Translations under genes and position numbers: made by a program | Part shown: positions 33,600-45,459 of the stretch, in pieces | How the letters are laid out: every line of letters begins with the position of its first letter | How positions within the stretch are numbered: the stretch's first letter is position 1 | Notes under the pieces: model-generated | What the model was told of the DNA's origin: nothing | Databases searched by the model: none | The model's input: only the letters and a program-made list of their open reading frames with translations | Assembly: GCF_014898055.3 (NCBI RefSeq) | Contig: NW_023604295.1 | Span: 97,355,591 to 97,419,590 of the forward strand | Reading direction: 5' to 3' | DNA length: 64,000 nt | Source: Talpa occidentalis | Lineage: Eukaryota; Chordata; Mammalia; Eulipotyphla; Talpidae

Positions 33600-33835
33600 A
33601 TCAACTTTCACAGCTCCTTCTGCTTCTTCCATCAATCATGCCCCACTTCCCTGGAGATCAGGATACTACAAGTTTTCAATGACTGATAGGTATTGTTCTC
33701 TATTGTTGCATGACCCTGGTATCATGAAGTCTTTTTTCATATGTTTTTCTTCTCTTCACAACTAGTCCAAAAACTCCTTGAGAGCCCAACTGGGACTAGG
33801 TACATAATAGGTGCTCTGTAAATAACTATCACATT
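33600..33835 (+). mobile_element. L2 LINE 3' end
   Basis: 'catgccccacttccctgg' upstream, then 'aaactccttgagagcccaactgggactaggtacataataggtgctctgtaaataac' matches the L2 terminal pattern. Confidence 0.7.
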
Positions 33836-35309
33836 GAGTATGATTTTCTAGGACTTCGTCAAGGCCATGGAGAACAAGGAAACATAATATATCTCTCCTG
33901 AATATTATTTTGCATTTCATTTTTGACAATCTAGACATGTCTGAGCATACGACCTACTTTAGTCTTACTATAATATATTGTGACTAGGACTCTGACATCA
34001 TAGCTAAAACACTTTCTTCAAAAAGACCCTGAAAAAGACATGCAAGCATAGCTCATTTATCCATGCAAAAATGGATGGATGGAGTGATGAATGTATAATC
34101 TCTAAATGATGCCTCCAAGAGCCTGTGATGATGGAATTGGAGGCTGCTGGTTGTTCCTGAAAGCTCCCTGTGGAGGTGTGGCTCCTTTCCTCACTCACAG
34201 TAGGCCAGCCATACATCATTCATTTGGCTCTGAAGCTGAGAGTGTGAAGACAGTGTGAAGATGATGCATCCCTGGCATGGCTAAAGGTACAGACCTGCAT
34301 CTTGTCAAAAGGAGCTATAACCCCAGATTCTCCTTCCAGATGCTGCCACCCCACAGACTAAGCTCTATCTCATGCCTGGGCAGGTCAGGGCCAGAGGCAC
34401 AAAACTGTCTCTCTCTGCCCTGTTCCCTGCTTTCCAGGACCTGATAGACCTGCTCCGTCACTGCAGAGACCCAAAGCAGTGACCATGGAAATTTTGGCTG
34501 AGATGATGTCAGAGTACAGCTGGCTTCTTAACCCCACATCACAGACTGTAGGTCCTACATGGTCCCAGGGAGCTTAGGCCACACTCTTTGGTATAACTTC
34601 TATTTGGAAATGCCAGCCCCATCCACCTCTCCTTAGAGAATAAACTCCTAACAGGACTCCTGCTGTGTCAGTATGCTCCTCCCATTCACAAACGATTGGC
34701 CCAAGGGTGTTAATCTCTTTTTCTAGAAAGTTCATTGACTGGTCTGACACTGTGTTTGACACATGTGGTCTGGCTTAAAATGAGGACCTGGAAGAATAGC
34801 TTCTGAAAAGTCCTCTGGGGGGGAGGGAGGGCGGTGGCAGGGAGTTGTGAACACTAAGTATGAAAGCCTTTGTAGTCACAGAGTGTAGAGAGATAGTTCA
34901 TATTCACCAAACACCAATACTCCTGTGAGTCCCAGTCTCCATCACAGTTGGGTGAGAGCTGCATTAACAGTTCTGACCAACAGAAGTAAGTTGTGTCGCT
35001 TCTGGGTTAATGCAGTTAAAAATGGTTGTACCTTTACTATCACTTTGCCCTCTTCCTTGGCATATTCCATATGTTCCAGATCACACAGCTGTACGGTGGA
35101 ACTAGTCTGAATTGCTGTACCACCCTTTAGGAGACACATTTGTATACTGGCACACTGGAGTAGCTTAGCAAATGCAGGAATGGCCACTATTAATATCAAT
35201 ATTACTGCTGTGCTTGGTGACGGACTAATAAAAGCAACCCAAGTTTAGTCTGCGGCCAGCATGGAGCAAAGCAGTTCATTAGGGAGAGTAGGAGGCAGAA
35301 ATCCAGACT
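33836..35309. other. unique sequence, nothing recognised
   Basis: 34850-35230 looks moderately old and may be repeat-derived, but no family is clear. A G-rich run lies at 34817-34838 (GGGGGGGAGGGAGGGCGG). Confidence 0.4.
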
Positions 35310-35500
35310 TATCTAGTGAGAGCTTACTATATAGCAGGGAATAACCTCATTTGAGTCTTATAAAACTCCTATAGATATTAGCTATACCATTTTACAAATG
35401 AAAAGTTCAGAGCACAACCAACAGTCATCAAGACTAGGAGCGAAACCCAGGTAGGGCCCCAGTGCATCTGATTTTTTCCTAGCAGGTTCCCTACACCCTT
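35310..35500 (-). mobile_element. MIR SINE, antisense
   Basis: 'gagcttactatatagcaggg', 'cctcatttgagtcttataaaactcctatagatatta', 'ccattttacaaatgaaaagttcagagcac' and 'aggagcgaaacccaggtaggg' are in antisense MIR order. Confidence 0.88.
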
Positions 35501-36696
35501 GCCTTTCCTAAGGGTTTGTAGTGATACATCCTGGCCACAAGGGGCATCACAAATGCTACCAGTGTTGGCATCCACTCTAGGAGTGTCAAGGTTACAAGAT
35601 GAATGTAGAAGGGTGATCATAATCACACATGGTTCCAGGGGCATCAGGAAGTATTGCTTTCAGGGTTTTGGTAGTCTGGGAACTCGCTGCAATGCCTCTC
35701 AGATCTTGTTAGGGCGTGAGCCTCAGAGCCCACCTCTGCTATACACCTCTGTGTATGGGCATGAAATTGCCCCCACCCTCAGACAGGAAATTGCTTCTGT
35801 TCCCACACTCAGCCTGGGCCCTCAGAGGTACATTGGACTGTGTGGGAGGCTTGTAATCAGAAGTGCATTTAAGAAAGAAAAGGAAAGGGAAGCTTTTCCT
35901 GCAAATTTCTATTTTTCCTATCACAATGTCATATTTTAAGAAGAAGTGAAGGGACACTCATCATTTTGAGTCTTTCCCTTTTAACTTTAGAATTTAAAGT
36001 GAATATTGAAAGCAACATTTTACATCATTTTCTTTAGCTTAAGGGAAAGGTGTCCACGTTGATCACTGCTGGATGTTAAGTGTACATAAGAGTGCATTGC
36101 AATAGAGTGCAGATAGAAATTGTAATTGGTACAGTCCACAGAGAGCCCGGGAGCTTGGGTTGAGAGCCACCTCCATATTGTGTGAGAGGAAGAGAGAGAA
36201 AACAGGAAAAGGCCCTGTTTTGAGTCAAGATGGGAAATTAGTTCACAGCAAAGGATGAGAGGAGTCATCAGGGTAAATAAAGAAGGCTAGAACATTCTGA
36301 AAAAACAAAAACAAAAGAGTTCACTAAAGTCATATGGTTAAAAAGCAAAAATGAAATGAAATTAACAGAGCATGTGAGATTCCAGCTTATGTATAAAAGC
36401 ATGTGTTTCTAGGGGGGAAACACTGTGTAATCTCCCAGGAGGAGGGGAAAGGAAAAAAGGGGTGGGAAAAGCTCAGCACTGCCAGCCTTTACACAAATCA
36501 GGCAACATTTGATCATCAATTTTCAAAGAATGTAGGTAGCAAGAGCAGCATACTTATCTTCAGGCACATCTTCTTACAGGTGACTCAGAGGCTGCCCAAT
36601 GGATACTGATCCAGTCTCCTAAATCCACCTGTGTGCTTCTTACCCCTTAATCTAAGGCAGCCTTTTTCTTCATGTTTGGCAAATAGACTTCATTTG
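35501..36696. other. unique sequence, nothing recognised
   Basis: A 146-codon frame at 35499-35939 overlaps the MIR edge and has no recognisable domain. Its length is within chance expectation. Confidence 0.4.
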
Positions 36697-36714
36697 CTCT
36701 GCCAGCTCTAATTG

Positions 36715-36906
36715 TTTTTTGGTTTTTGTGTGTTTTTTTCTTTTAATATTTTATTTTATATAATTCTTACATCATTTTTCATTTTTGCACAATGTATGTA
36801 TTTTCATTTTGGTTATATTCCCCATGCAATTGCACCCCCCCCTTATTTTGACCCTAATCCTTTGTCTTCCTGCCCCTCCTCCCTCTCCCCTCCCCACACA
36901 GTGTGT
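36715..36906 (-). mobile_element. short retrotransposon insertion, probably L1 3' end, with 18-bp target duplication
   Basis: A 192-bp insert is flanked by CTCTGCCAGCTCTAATTG, perfect at 36697-36714 and 36907-36924. On + it begins with a T-rich run (the minus-strand poly-A tail). On the minus strand it starts with a G-rich tract (GGGGAGGGGAGAGGGAGGAG), then 'gcaattgcatggggaatataacc' and 'gatgtaagaattat'. A G-rich tract before an A-tail fits a 5'-truncated L1 3' UTR. The family is not certain, but retroposition is clear. Confidence 0.8.
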
Positions 36907-37055
36907 CTCTGCCAGCTCTAATTGAACCTGCAGTGTTACATTTAGAGGAATTCTGCTGCAGAAATACATCCAACTAAAACCACATACCTCTCACCCTCCT
37001 TTGCAGGTGGGGACCCAGTTCTTGCTAATGAGATGTAATCATTTGATCAGTATAG

Positions 37056-37487
37056 TGGGCTAAACAGTAGTCCCCCAAACTGTATGTCCACATCCAGGAC
37101 CCTGTGAATATGATCTCATTTGGAAAAAGGGTCTTTGGAGATGCAATTGAGGTAAATTTCTATTGGTGAAACTATCCTCGTCTATCTAGGTAGGTCCTAA
37201 AGCCTATGACATATATCCTGATAAGAGATGCACCGAAAGATATAGTTGGAGAAGAGGGGGCCAAGTGAAGATAGAGTCAGAGACTAGAGTTTTGCAAATC
37301 AAGGAATGCCTTCAGCTACCAGTAGCTGAAAGAGGCAAGAAAGGTCATTCCCTGGAGTCTTCAAAGGACACAGCATTAGACACCTTGAATTCAGACTTTG
37401 ACTTCCAGCCTATAAGGAAATAAATTTCTTTTGATTTTAAGTCACCAAGCTCATAGCAATTTGTTCTTAGCAGCCCTAGGAAACTAA
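37056..37487 (+). mobile_element. solo MaLR-type LTR (MST/MLT-like) with 5-bp duplication
   Basis: 'cccccaaactgtatgtccacatccaggaccctgtgaatatgatctcatttgg', 'gtctttggagatgcaattgag', 'aaatcaaggaatgcc', 'acaccttgaattcag', 'aaataaatttcttttgattttaagtcacc' and 'cagccctaggaaactaat' are in the order of ERVL-MaLR LTRs. TATAG flanks it at 37051-37055 and 37488-37492, the 5-bp duplication expected for this class. No internal viral genes are present, so it is an LTR-LTR recombination remnant. Confidence 0.85.
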
Positions 37488-37845
37488 TATAGTGGGATTC
37501 CTGGAGAGCTCTTAAAAAGCTGACAGTTACTCTTTCACCCATTTCTTCATTAAAATCTGTCCTAGGAGAGAAAGCTGCCTTTGTATAAGACTGAGCCACA
37601 TGTGGACCAGCAGATTCATGTGTCTTCTGGGCTGTAGGTTTGGCACATCCTTCACTGGACTCTCTATGTCAACATGCACCTCAACATCCCAGGGGTTCAT
37701 GTGTGGTCCCACCTCTAAGTATAGCTTGAACCTGTGGCTTAGTCCTGGTTTTGTCATCTCTCCTTTGTGACATGGCAATCCAGTGAATGGACTGCTCCCC
37801 TTTGTTCCTAGTAGATACTTGTCCCTCTAATACTTTTACATAAAG

Positions 37846-37847
<2 letters not shown>

Positions 37848-37890
<43 letters not shown>

Positions 37891-37927
37891 GTTGTAGTAG
37901 TAGTAGCAGCAGCAGAAGTAGTAGTAA
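37848..37927. repeat. (CTA)n ... (TAG)n inverted microsatellite
   Basis: About eleven ACT units run from 37848 to 37880, then (ACC)3, a GTTG centre, then GTAGTAGTAGTAG, CAGCAGCAG and AAGTAGTAGTA. The two halves are reverse-complementary, so the sequence can form a hairpin with stems of at least a dozen pairs. Confidence 0.92.
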
Positions 37928-38111
37928 TGCTTATGCAAACAGAATCTGTAACTCAGTGCTTCAGGATCATGGAATAAGATGTTTGGAAGCCAGATGGAAG
38001 GAGGATAAGGGTCTTCATGTCTATTGTAAAGCAGTTAACTATATTCAGGGAGGATTACATGTTTTTGAGTATTTAGTAATTGCCTCCAAAGCCAAAAGAA
38101 TGAATAAAATG

Positions 38112-38152
38112 AATATATATATATATATACACATACACACATATATATACTG
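38112..38152. repeat. (TA)n/(CA)n microsatellite
   Basis: AATATATATATATATATA is followed by CACATACACACATATATATA, an imperfect alternating run. Confidence 0.9.
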
Positions 38153-38209
38153 CTTTCAAAATAGTAAATATGCAGTGTCTATACATTTCCAAAAAAACAT
38201 ATTTTGATT

Positions 38210-38600
38210 AAGTCATTAATGTCACTTTATAGCTTTCTCTCCCTCTCCCTCAGTCTTGCTGAAGGATTTAACGTCAAGCAATTCAATGGTGACAGCTGGC
38301 GAGAAATCAGCTTTGAGATTTCTCATTAAAAGTAATGCTGTGTTAGTAGCCAAATACTTGGAAATGTGAAATGTTAAAATTTAATGGTGTGGAAAAGGTT
38401 TAGTCTAACTTTACAGATTGTACCATCTTTCTGGAAGTTGGTAGAAAATATTAACTTGGATGGAAGAAGGCCCAGTGCAATTGTAAAAACAACGGTAGTT
38501 GACAAAGGCAGGTATTCGCTGAGTTGCAGCACTTAATGTGCTTTGTTTTGTGGAGTTCTTGAATCCTCTGACTGGCTCTCAAACTTGCACAAAATAAAGT
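38210..38600. other. candidate conserved noncoding element
   Basis: Repeat-free AT-rich sequence with words such as CATTAATGTCAC, AAGCAATTCAATGG, CTCATTAAAAGTAATGC and AAAATTTAATGG (homeodomain-like cores) and balanced complexity. The function is inferred from composition only. Confidence 0.35.
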
Positions 38601-39393
38601 TTCTTGTTGGTCTCTACTTCTTCACTCTACTCCCTTACTATTCTCGGTCTTTAAGCTGAATAGACAAATTGAGTCAGCTGGCATTATTTTTCCTATATAG
38701 CTTTCAGGAATATTCTGTCCAATGTCTTATATCACTGCATGGTGCTAAACATTTAGGAAATTTATCTCTCTGGAAGAAATAGCAGGAGATAAAGTTTCAT
38801 TGTATTTTAGATGGAGAAAAAAAATGCAAGGACTCATATCCAATGTAATCAAAAACTGCCCATTTGCTTTTTGGAGAAATAATTACATTCTTTATTCCTT
38901 GATCTTAAATCACATCCTGAAAACCCCCAACACCTGCGACAATGAAACTCTACAACTACACAAATCACTGAATGGATCCCATCTGTAGATTTTCATACCA
39001 GGGCCATCCAGCCCCGTAATTGCATTGGAATTGTGGGTAGTGGGAAGAGTATGTATGTGTGGGTCCTCTGGTCCACCCCATCTTTTTATTTTCTAGAATT
39101 TGAAAGCATGCAGAGTCAGAGCAACATTGTTAAATACACAACAATGAATATACTTGAGTAATGTGTGTGGTCTTAATTAAATATTTTATATTAGTATGTC
39201 TTATCTTCTCAAATTGATGGGAAGTTGCTCACGGGCATTGAATAAGGGCTGAAGAACAGTAGCTGCTGTGATTAGTATCACGATCATGCTGATCCAAAGG
39301 GAAACAGCAACCGCCGTGTAAGGCTGGGCAGGGAAGCCTCTGAGCAAAGAAGCAGAATGTCCAAACCAAATGAACGGTTTATCTCTCCAGTTT
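38601..39393. other. unique sequence, nothing recognised
   Basis: No recognised repeat or exon. Confidence 0.4.
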
Positions 39394-39408
39394 AAAGCTG
39401 TGATGGAG

Positions 39409-39678
39409 GGCATCCCTGGTGGCGCAAGGGGTTAAGTACAGCACTGTGAAGCTATCTGCAGCCTCTGCAGCATAAGTTCGATCCCCAGCCAGGCAGGGAG
39501 CTAACCCATATGGTGCAGCAGACCTCTCCTGTCTCTCCCGCTGCTCCCCTCAGCAGTGTATTTCGGTCAGTCTGTCTGTTCTGCTCCCCACTCTGTCTCT
39601 GTTGAATCCTCTCACTTCCCACACTTCTGGCCTGTACCCCCATTCTTGTATGCATAAATGAATCTTTAAAAAAAAATA
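39409..39678 (+). mobile_element. tRNA-derived SINE, older subfamily, with 15-bp target duplication
   Basis: Head GGCATCCCTGGTGGCGCAAG, B box AAGTTCGATCCCC, body GCTCCCCTCAGCAGTGTA, 3' GTACCCCCATTCTTGTATGC and tail AATGAATCTTTAAAAA, which keeps a TCTTT Pol III terminator. Flanks AAAGCTGTGATGGAG (39394-39408) and AAAGGTGTGATGGAG (39679-39693) differ at one base. Confidence 0.96.
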
Positions 39679-39719
39679 AAGGTGTGATGGAGAAAGGAAA
39701 GGGAGGTTGCCTTAGAAAC

Positions 39720-39885
39720 AGGCAGATCCCTGCCCCACCCCCAGAATGTCTGCTTTATGAATTTGGATAAGTCACTCAAACCCTCTGAGGCTTGGCATCC
39801 TCATGTACAAACTAAGGTAATAATAAGGTTATTATATTATAAAAATATAGAATAGGTACTCAATAAGTATTCACTCATTTGAAGT
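39720..39885 (+). mobile_element. MIR SINE
   Basis: 'atttggataagtcactcaaaccctctgaggcttggcatcctcatgtacaaactaaggtaataataagg' and 'aataggtactcaataagtattcac' follow MIR. A weak antisense MIR trace ('cttacaaatgaagaaaccaagg') is at about 39955-40020. Confidence 0.8.
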
Positions 39886-40539
39886 GATACTTCTCAAATA
39901 TTATACCCAATGTTGGGGCTAGGAGGTGTCTAAGGGTTTAGTGGCTGCAACTTCCCATCTTACAAATGAAGAAACCAAGGATCAGAGAATGAAGTGGTAC
40001 TAACCAAGTCTCAGCAGTCACTCATCTATTCAAGGCTAATGGCATACAAAAGACATCCCTATCTACTCCCTGCCCACAGTGTCTCTCACTATATGTCTCT
40101 CCAAACAAAACGCTGAGTCCAAGAGCATGATAACTGTGCCGTCTTTTGTTTCCCCAATCATGCAGCCATCTAGTCCAGGCTAAGAGAACACAGATGCCTT
40201 GGGGATAAAACAAGGCCAACTCTGTAACAAAAACCTGGGACCACTGCCAGCCTTCAGACAAGGGACATATCTAGTCCTGGCATCTTCAAAGGAGGCTTTT
40301 GATGGAGCTCCATTTGCTCTGAAGTCCATGGCCAATGATTTTTGCTAATACGGCCCTGAGTCATGACCTAGAAGATTTCCCCACTTCCAGCTATCACAAG
40401 AAGCCATGGGGCTGAGGGTCAGCTGTTCAACAAAAGAACCTAATAGCAAGATGCTCTCCCCAGGCCCTCTCCCAGCACCTACCCCACTCCCAAAGTGCCA
40501 CAGTCTGACAGTGGAGCTTCATCCCTTCCAGCTATGACA
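39886..40539. other. unique sequence, nothing recognised
   Basis: No clear element beyond the MIR trace mentioned above. Confidence 0.4.
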
Positions 40540-40760
40540 CTTAAGACACATGCACATGCTCTTGGGAGATGTATTGTCTGCCATTAATGACAATTGGATT
40601 ACCAGAAACCTTTCACTAGGAAAGCTGTGACACTTTTAAGAACATGATTTTCATTAGATAACACTGACTTGAGAGGGGAAGGCAAAGGAGTTATAAGCAG
40701 AATTAGTTATCCTCTGAGCTGCTGTCTGGGGAGCTGGGGACCTCCTGAAGCCACTAGAAA
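40540..40760. other. possible conserved noncoding element
   Basis: Contains CCATTAATGACAATTGGATT, GATTTTCATTAGATAAC and AGCAGAATTAGTTATCC: several TAAT-core words within about 150 bp of repeat-free sequence. The support is weak and compositional. Confidence 0.3.
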
Positions 40761-42269
40761 CCAGAGGAAAATGAGATTTCAGGAGTAGGAAGGCAGTAGG
40801 AAATAGGATGCAGTCTGAGTACTCTGAAACTGGACTTCGAAGTCATTGGTAAAATTCAAATTACTTTCCTTTAGCAGCTTCTCTGGGAAAGGCACTTTTG
40901 TTTTCCCAAGTAGCTGAATAAATTGTCATCCAGTGTCCTTAAATTTCCTCATCTAGCCAGTGTGCTCTGTCTCCTAGGAGAGCAGCTTGACACAACTGCA
41001 CAACCATTAGAAACAAGAGCCCATCACAGACAAATAAACAGCAGCCCACTCAGCAGCCGCGTGGGTGCGAGATTGTCGTGCAATTATGTCCCAGAACAAA
41101 CGTGAATGGAGGCTTTGGAGCGGCTCTCGCTGTCCCTGGAAACCCCAGCACTGAAAAGGCACCCACACTTGTCCCTGGTCATTGACCTGTCCACAAGCTC
41201 CCAGGTGTTCTCTCCCTGCCACTCACTGTTCCTTTCCCTTTGGAGCAGAAACTTCAGCGCATTGCCTCCAATACTCATAATCAGGACACTACGCAAGGCT
41301 CCTGCATACTTGTGGAGATTGGAAAAAGCTTATAGCTGAGTAAAATAATTTTAATACTCATGCCAAGGCCTGTGTGCTCACTCTTCTTATGTAAGGCAGG
41401 GAAAACATGCTACTCTCCATTAGCTGTCTTAGGAGTGGAGTAGTTAGGCACATCACACTGGCTCCGCCAGTTGTCTCCAAGCACTGGGCTTCCCATGTTA
41501 AACATCCACACACAATGTCCAGTTACAAAGAGATCTATAAATGTTAAATGATTTTTTTAAGTTTTGATATTTGACTCAAGTGCATCAAAGAATGTGGTCA
41601 AGCAATCTCAAGTACCAAAATAAGGGACATGGCCATTTGACAAGGTTTCAGAGTTTTGTCCTCACCATGTGGTAACTCAGGGAAATATTCCAGAACAAAA
41701 GACAGTGTTGCAAGTTAATTTACCCTACTATGCTATTAATATTATCTCTGCCATCATTGCTCCTAACCCCAGATATCCTTAATATAGGAACAGGTATGGT
41801 GTTGTGTTGGGAGAGGACCAGAACTAATCAGAAAGGGATAGAGACATGCAGCTCATCAAATCTTTCTAAAAGTCTCTTGTGGGGTTGAAGACAGCGCCTG
41901 CATCCATTCATAGATGGGAAAGGGAGGGAGGCAGCATGCAGTCAATAAAATCTATTTTAAGTTTCTATAATAAGTCTCAGTCTCAATTGATGTCACTTCA
42001 GGATCTCAAAAGGGTATTGATGGTCCCACTGGTTCTGGCAATGACAATGAAGCCCTGGCTTCGGCAGATCACTCATGTTTGCAACACCACTCAGACAAAG
42101 TTGGTGGGTTGCAAATGAGACCTGCCACAAGCAGAAGACAGTGCCTTCAAGAGACCTCAGAGAATCACCTATTTCCATATTCAAAGGGAGCTTCCTGACA
42201 GGATAACTTGGGGGTACAATATGTGGGCATTTTTGTCTGAGTATTTCCACTTTCATCTGACATCACGGC
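40761..42269. other. unique sequence, nothing recognised
   Basis: About 1.5 kb without a recognised repeat. Open frames at 40923-41339 overlap on both strands and have no domain content. Confidence 0.4.
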
Positions 42270-42378
42270 TGCAGACTGAAGGATACAGTGTTAATATTGC
42301 ACAGAACTCCAACTGCCTAATTTAGGCACTTAGGATAATTTTTAAATTAGAAAGAGTTTTGAGCACCGAACATTTCCT

Positions 42379-42613
42379 CTGCTAATATGTTTTTCCTTTT
42401 TTCTCTACAGAGACTCCTGTACCATTTGAAATAAAACTTCGTTTCCTTGAATACATGGAATTGATGCTAATTAAAATGCCTGTGAGAGTTAAAGGAATCA
42501 GCCAGCCTAGGAAAATAGAAGGTCAATTTTATTTTTCAAAGGGCAGGGAAAGAAATGAAAATATCTTTAATTCAAGTCAGATTTTGTCGAGCTTGAAGAA
42601 ACTTTACAGTTAG
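42379..42613 (+). other. strong 3' splice-site-like sequence plus 66 open codons
   Basis: A branch-point-like GCTAAT (42381-42386) is followed by TTTTTCCTTTTTTCTCTACAG ending at 42410 (acceptor pattern with a long pyrimidine tract and CAG). From 42413 a frame stays open for 66 codons to TAG at 42611-42613. I recognise no protein family and no good donor in it. The next AATAAA is far off at 44481. The same stretch contains GATGCTAATTAAAATG and could instead be a noncoding conserved element. Confidence 0.25.
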
Positions 42614-44689
42614 TTCTTCTAGGAAATTAAGAAAAAGGGCAATGACTCTGAAGTCAGATGCAGGTGGGACACTTGGCCCTGACTCTTTCTGCTCAGTGGT
42701 CAGTGACCCTAGGCCAGGACCGCCCTCCCCAACACCCACTGGCTGGGGAGGGGTTTTAGCTGGGAGGGCTCACTGCCAACTTCATGCAGTGCTTGCTTCT
42801 GCTTTCCGTGCTGGTGGGGGTGGTCTGGCTCATGAAGCAAGTATATTAGCATAAGAAAGTGGAATCAAAGCTCTGGTAATGAGAAGTTTGACTTTCTTGT
42901 ATGGGACTGGCAGGCTGGTTTCAGAAGGAGCTGAGTCCTCTCAAGCTAGAGACTCCTATCGCAGATGCTCCAGGGCACCCCCAGGGCACATTTCCAGCAT
43001 ATCAGTTACTCCCATAGGTCCTTCCTTTGTTTGTGACATAATTGGATGGTCTTCGTACTTTATTTACTCCTTGATCTTAATATTTACTTGACTTCCCATA
43101 AACACTTTATTGAATTATCTTTGCCTTAAGGTGTTATTAATTGTATCTGAGAAATGACAGCTTTAACAGGCTAATCAAGTACATTTACTATACAATGAAA
43201 CCTATGCAGACTAAATCAACATGCTTGCCCCTTGCAATTGAAAATCACTTTGCACACTGGGAAAGAGCTTCTTGAGGGAGAGCAGGAGCAGAAGATCACC
43301 AGGGTTTCTTGCCACCCCATCTTCACAATGGGCCGGTCGGTGCCAGTGAATATAGTGCTCTCCCCCTTCTGCCAACTCTCAGGGCTTGGCCTTAGGGCAC
43401 TGAAACTCAATATCCAGGAATAAGAAAAATGTGAACCCAGGGGCCCAAGGGGGAGAAGTTAGAAGAAGAAACTGACAAGGGGGAATTATGAGGCAGCCTT
43501 AAGGCCAAGGTGGGTGTGGAATGGAACTTGAGCACCTCCTGGTTGGAGGACCTGGTGCCATTATTTAATACTCTCACTATCATTTGTTTGACTTTAAGTA
43601 GCTCAGGTGTTTTTGGTTTGGTTTTGTTACTTAGTCATAAGTAATAGGGTAATGTCCTTGACCTCACCTGAGGACGTTTGGATGGGCTGTGGTTGAAGGT
43701 GTCAGGCCACAGAATGGACCTAAAACTTGCAACTCTCCTGTCCTCTCGTCCCCTCATTCCTCTCTCCTTCCTCCTCTATAGTGCCTCCTGCAGACCTAGG
43801 GGAAAGAAGGGCTTCCATCTTCTCAGGAGCACAGAGGGCATGCACACCTGTGAGGAAGGATGGTGGGTCCAGTGGCCTCAAAGAGCAAAGCTGCACACCC
43901 ACCCCTCCAACCCTTGTTCCTGGTCCTGGGACCCCTGGCCAGCATGCTCAGAGAGGAGGACTCCCTGCTAAGATGAGCCCTGCCCGCCGGACTCCAGCCA
44001 ACTCGCCCCTTCCCAGATGATCAGAGATACACTGTGGAGTGCAGAGGGCAAGGGGTGTGGGAGGAGAAACTCTCCAACATCATCTTCTCTGGTGCTCAGT
44101 CCCTTCTCTGTATATCCCTGGGATGGTGAGCATCAAAACAACTTCCACTGTAAATGCAATTCCCTTAGGCTATAATTCCATTGTTTGAGGACACAGAGGC
44201 AAGCATCAGACATAGGTCCTCTGGCTCCTGGTTCAGTGCTCTCTGCAGTGCTCTTCTTGCAGTAAATCATCAGCTACTCCATGCCCAGGCTCAGAGCAAA
44301 ACAGGACATTGGTGGCATCTTTGTCCTCTTATCCAGCTTTACTTTTTTCCTGGTAGAATCACCTAACTTGTCCAGAAGTTTGTTCTCAGGTGACAATCCT
44401 GGGGAGACTCCTCCAGGAATTGGGCAGTGGAACAACATTCCCAATCTAAACATTTCCAAGCAGGGCCAGGAGTTTTGAGAAATAAACACTGCAGTCTCAG
44501 GGGCCTCGATGCTTCATGAACGATACAGATTCTGAATCACTCACAGGGTAGCCTCCATGGCAAGGCTCGCTCGGAGGGAGCTGCTGAGACAGTGGGTTGG
44601 AGGGAAGTCCTTCATACATGGGGCCTCTGTAAAAGTCCCCAGGTGATTCTGAGGCATGGCGAGGCTTGAATAATTGCCTCGTTGTTTAC
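42614..44689. other. 2-kb unique stretch
   Basis: No repeat family recognised. 43678-44020 has overlapping open frames of up to 97 codons on both strands without domain content. An AATAAA lies at 44481-44486. Confidence 0.4.
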
Positions 44690-44790
44690 TCAACAAAAAT
44701 TAACTGGGTACCTACTCTGAACTGGGCATTGATTGGGGACTGGGAGTATCAGGATGAATGGAGGAAATCAGACAAAGCAAATGAAAATTG
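44690..44790 (-). mobile_element. L2 LINE 3' end, antisense
   Basis: 'tttactcaacaaaaattaactgggtacctactctgaactgggcattg' and 'gactgggagtatcaggatgaatgg' match the antisense L2 terminus. Confidence 0.65.
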
Positions 44791-45459
44791 CATTATTGTG
44801 CGGTGAGGCAATAAAGGTGAATGCATTAGGCTATTGTTCCCATTCATAATAGGATTTTAAACTGCAATATAAACTTTTAAGCACATCAACAGAATCCCTA
44901 ATGAGATATTGTGTTTATATCTGAGGCTTTGTGCGTGGTTCTGAGGAATCACAGAAGGTCCAGAGTCATGGGTGACCCATGCTTGTTGCATTTCAACATC
45001 AAAAAAATGAAGAAATGTTTTCATTTACTGCGATTTTGGAAAATGGTTTCATAGAGGAGAGCAGCAAGTCAGCACACACATTTTGAAATTGTCTTCAAAC
45101 TGTAAACCGATTTTGGTAATGGAAAGCTCTGGCTTCTCTGACAGCTACATGCTGCCTGGGACAGGCATGGATGTTTATTAGGAATTCCATCCCCCAAGGA
45201 AAGCTGGGAGCTGACACTAGCCATTGGGTGAGGTGTGTGGAAAGCACTCGTTGGCATAGCTCCTTGGGAGTCAACAGCCCAAGAGGCACAGTTGAAGAAC
45301 AGTTTTCCTTTCATCTCTGGATTTGCTCTACTCTTTTTTAACTCAGAGACACCGTTCCAGGTATGTATCCAAGGTGTGTTTGCAACTTGTCCTGCGACGC
45401 CCTGGGTCCATCATGCCCTCTCCTGAGTCACGTTGTGCAGTCTGCCCATGCCACTGGGA
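44791..45459. other. unique sequence, nothing recognised
   Basis: AT-rich start, with no recognised repeat or exon. Confidence 0.4.

Noticed and set aside
37848..37927. CRISPR-like array
   Set aside because: It is a trinucleotide microsatellite in eukaryotic DNA, without spacers or cas genes.
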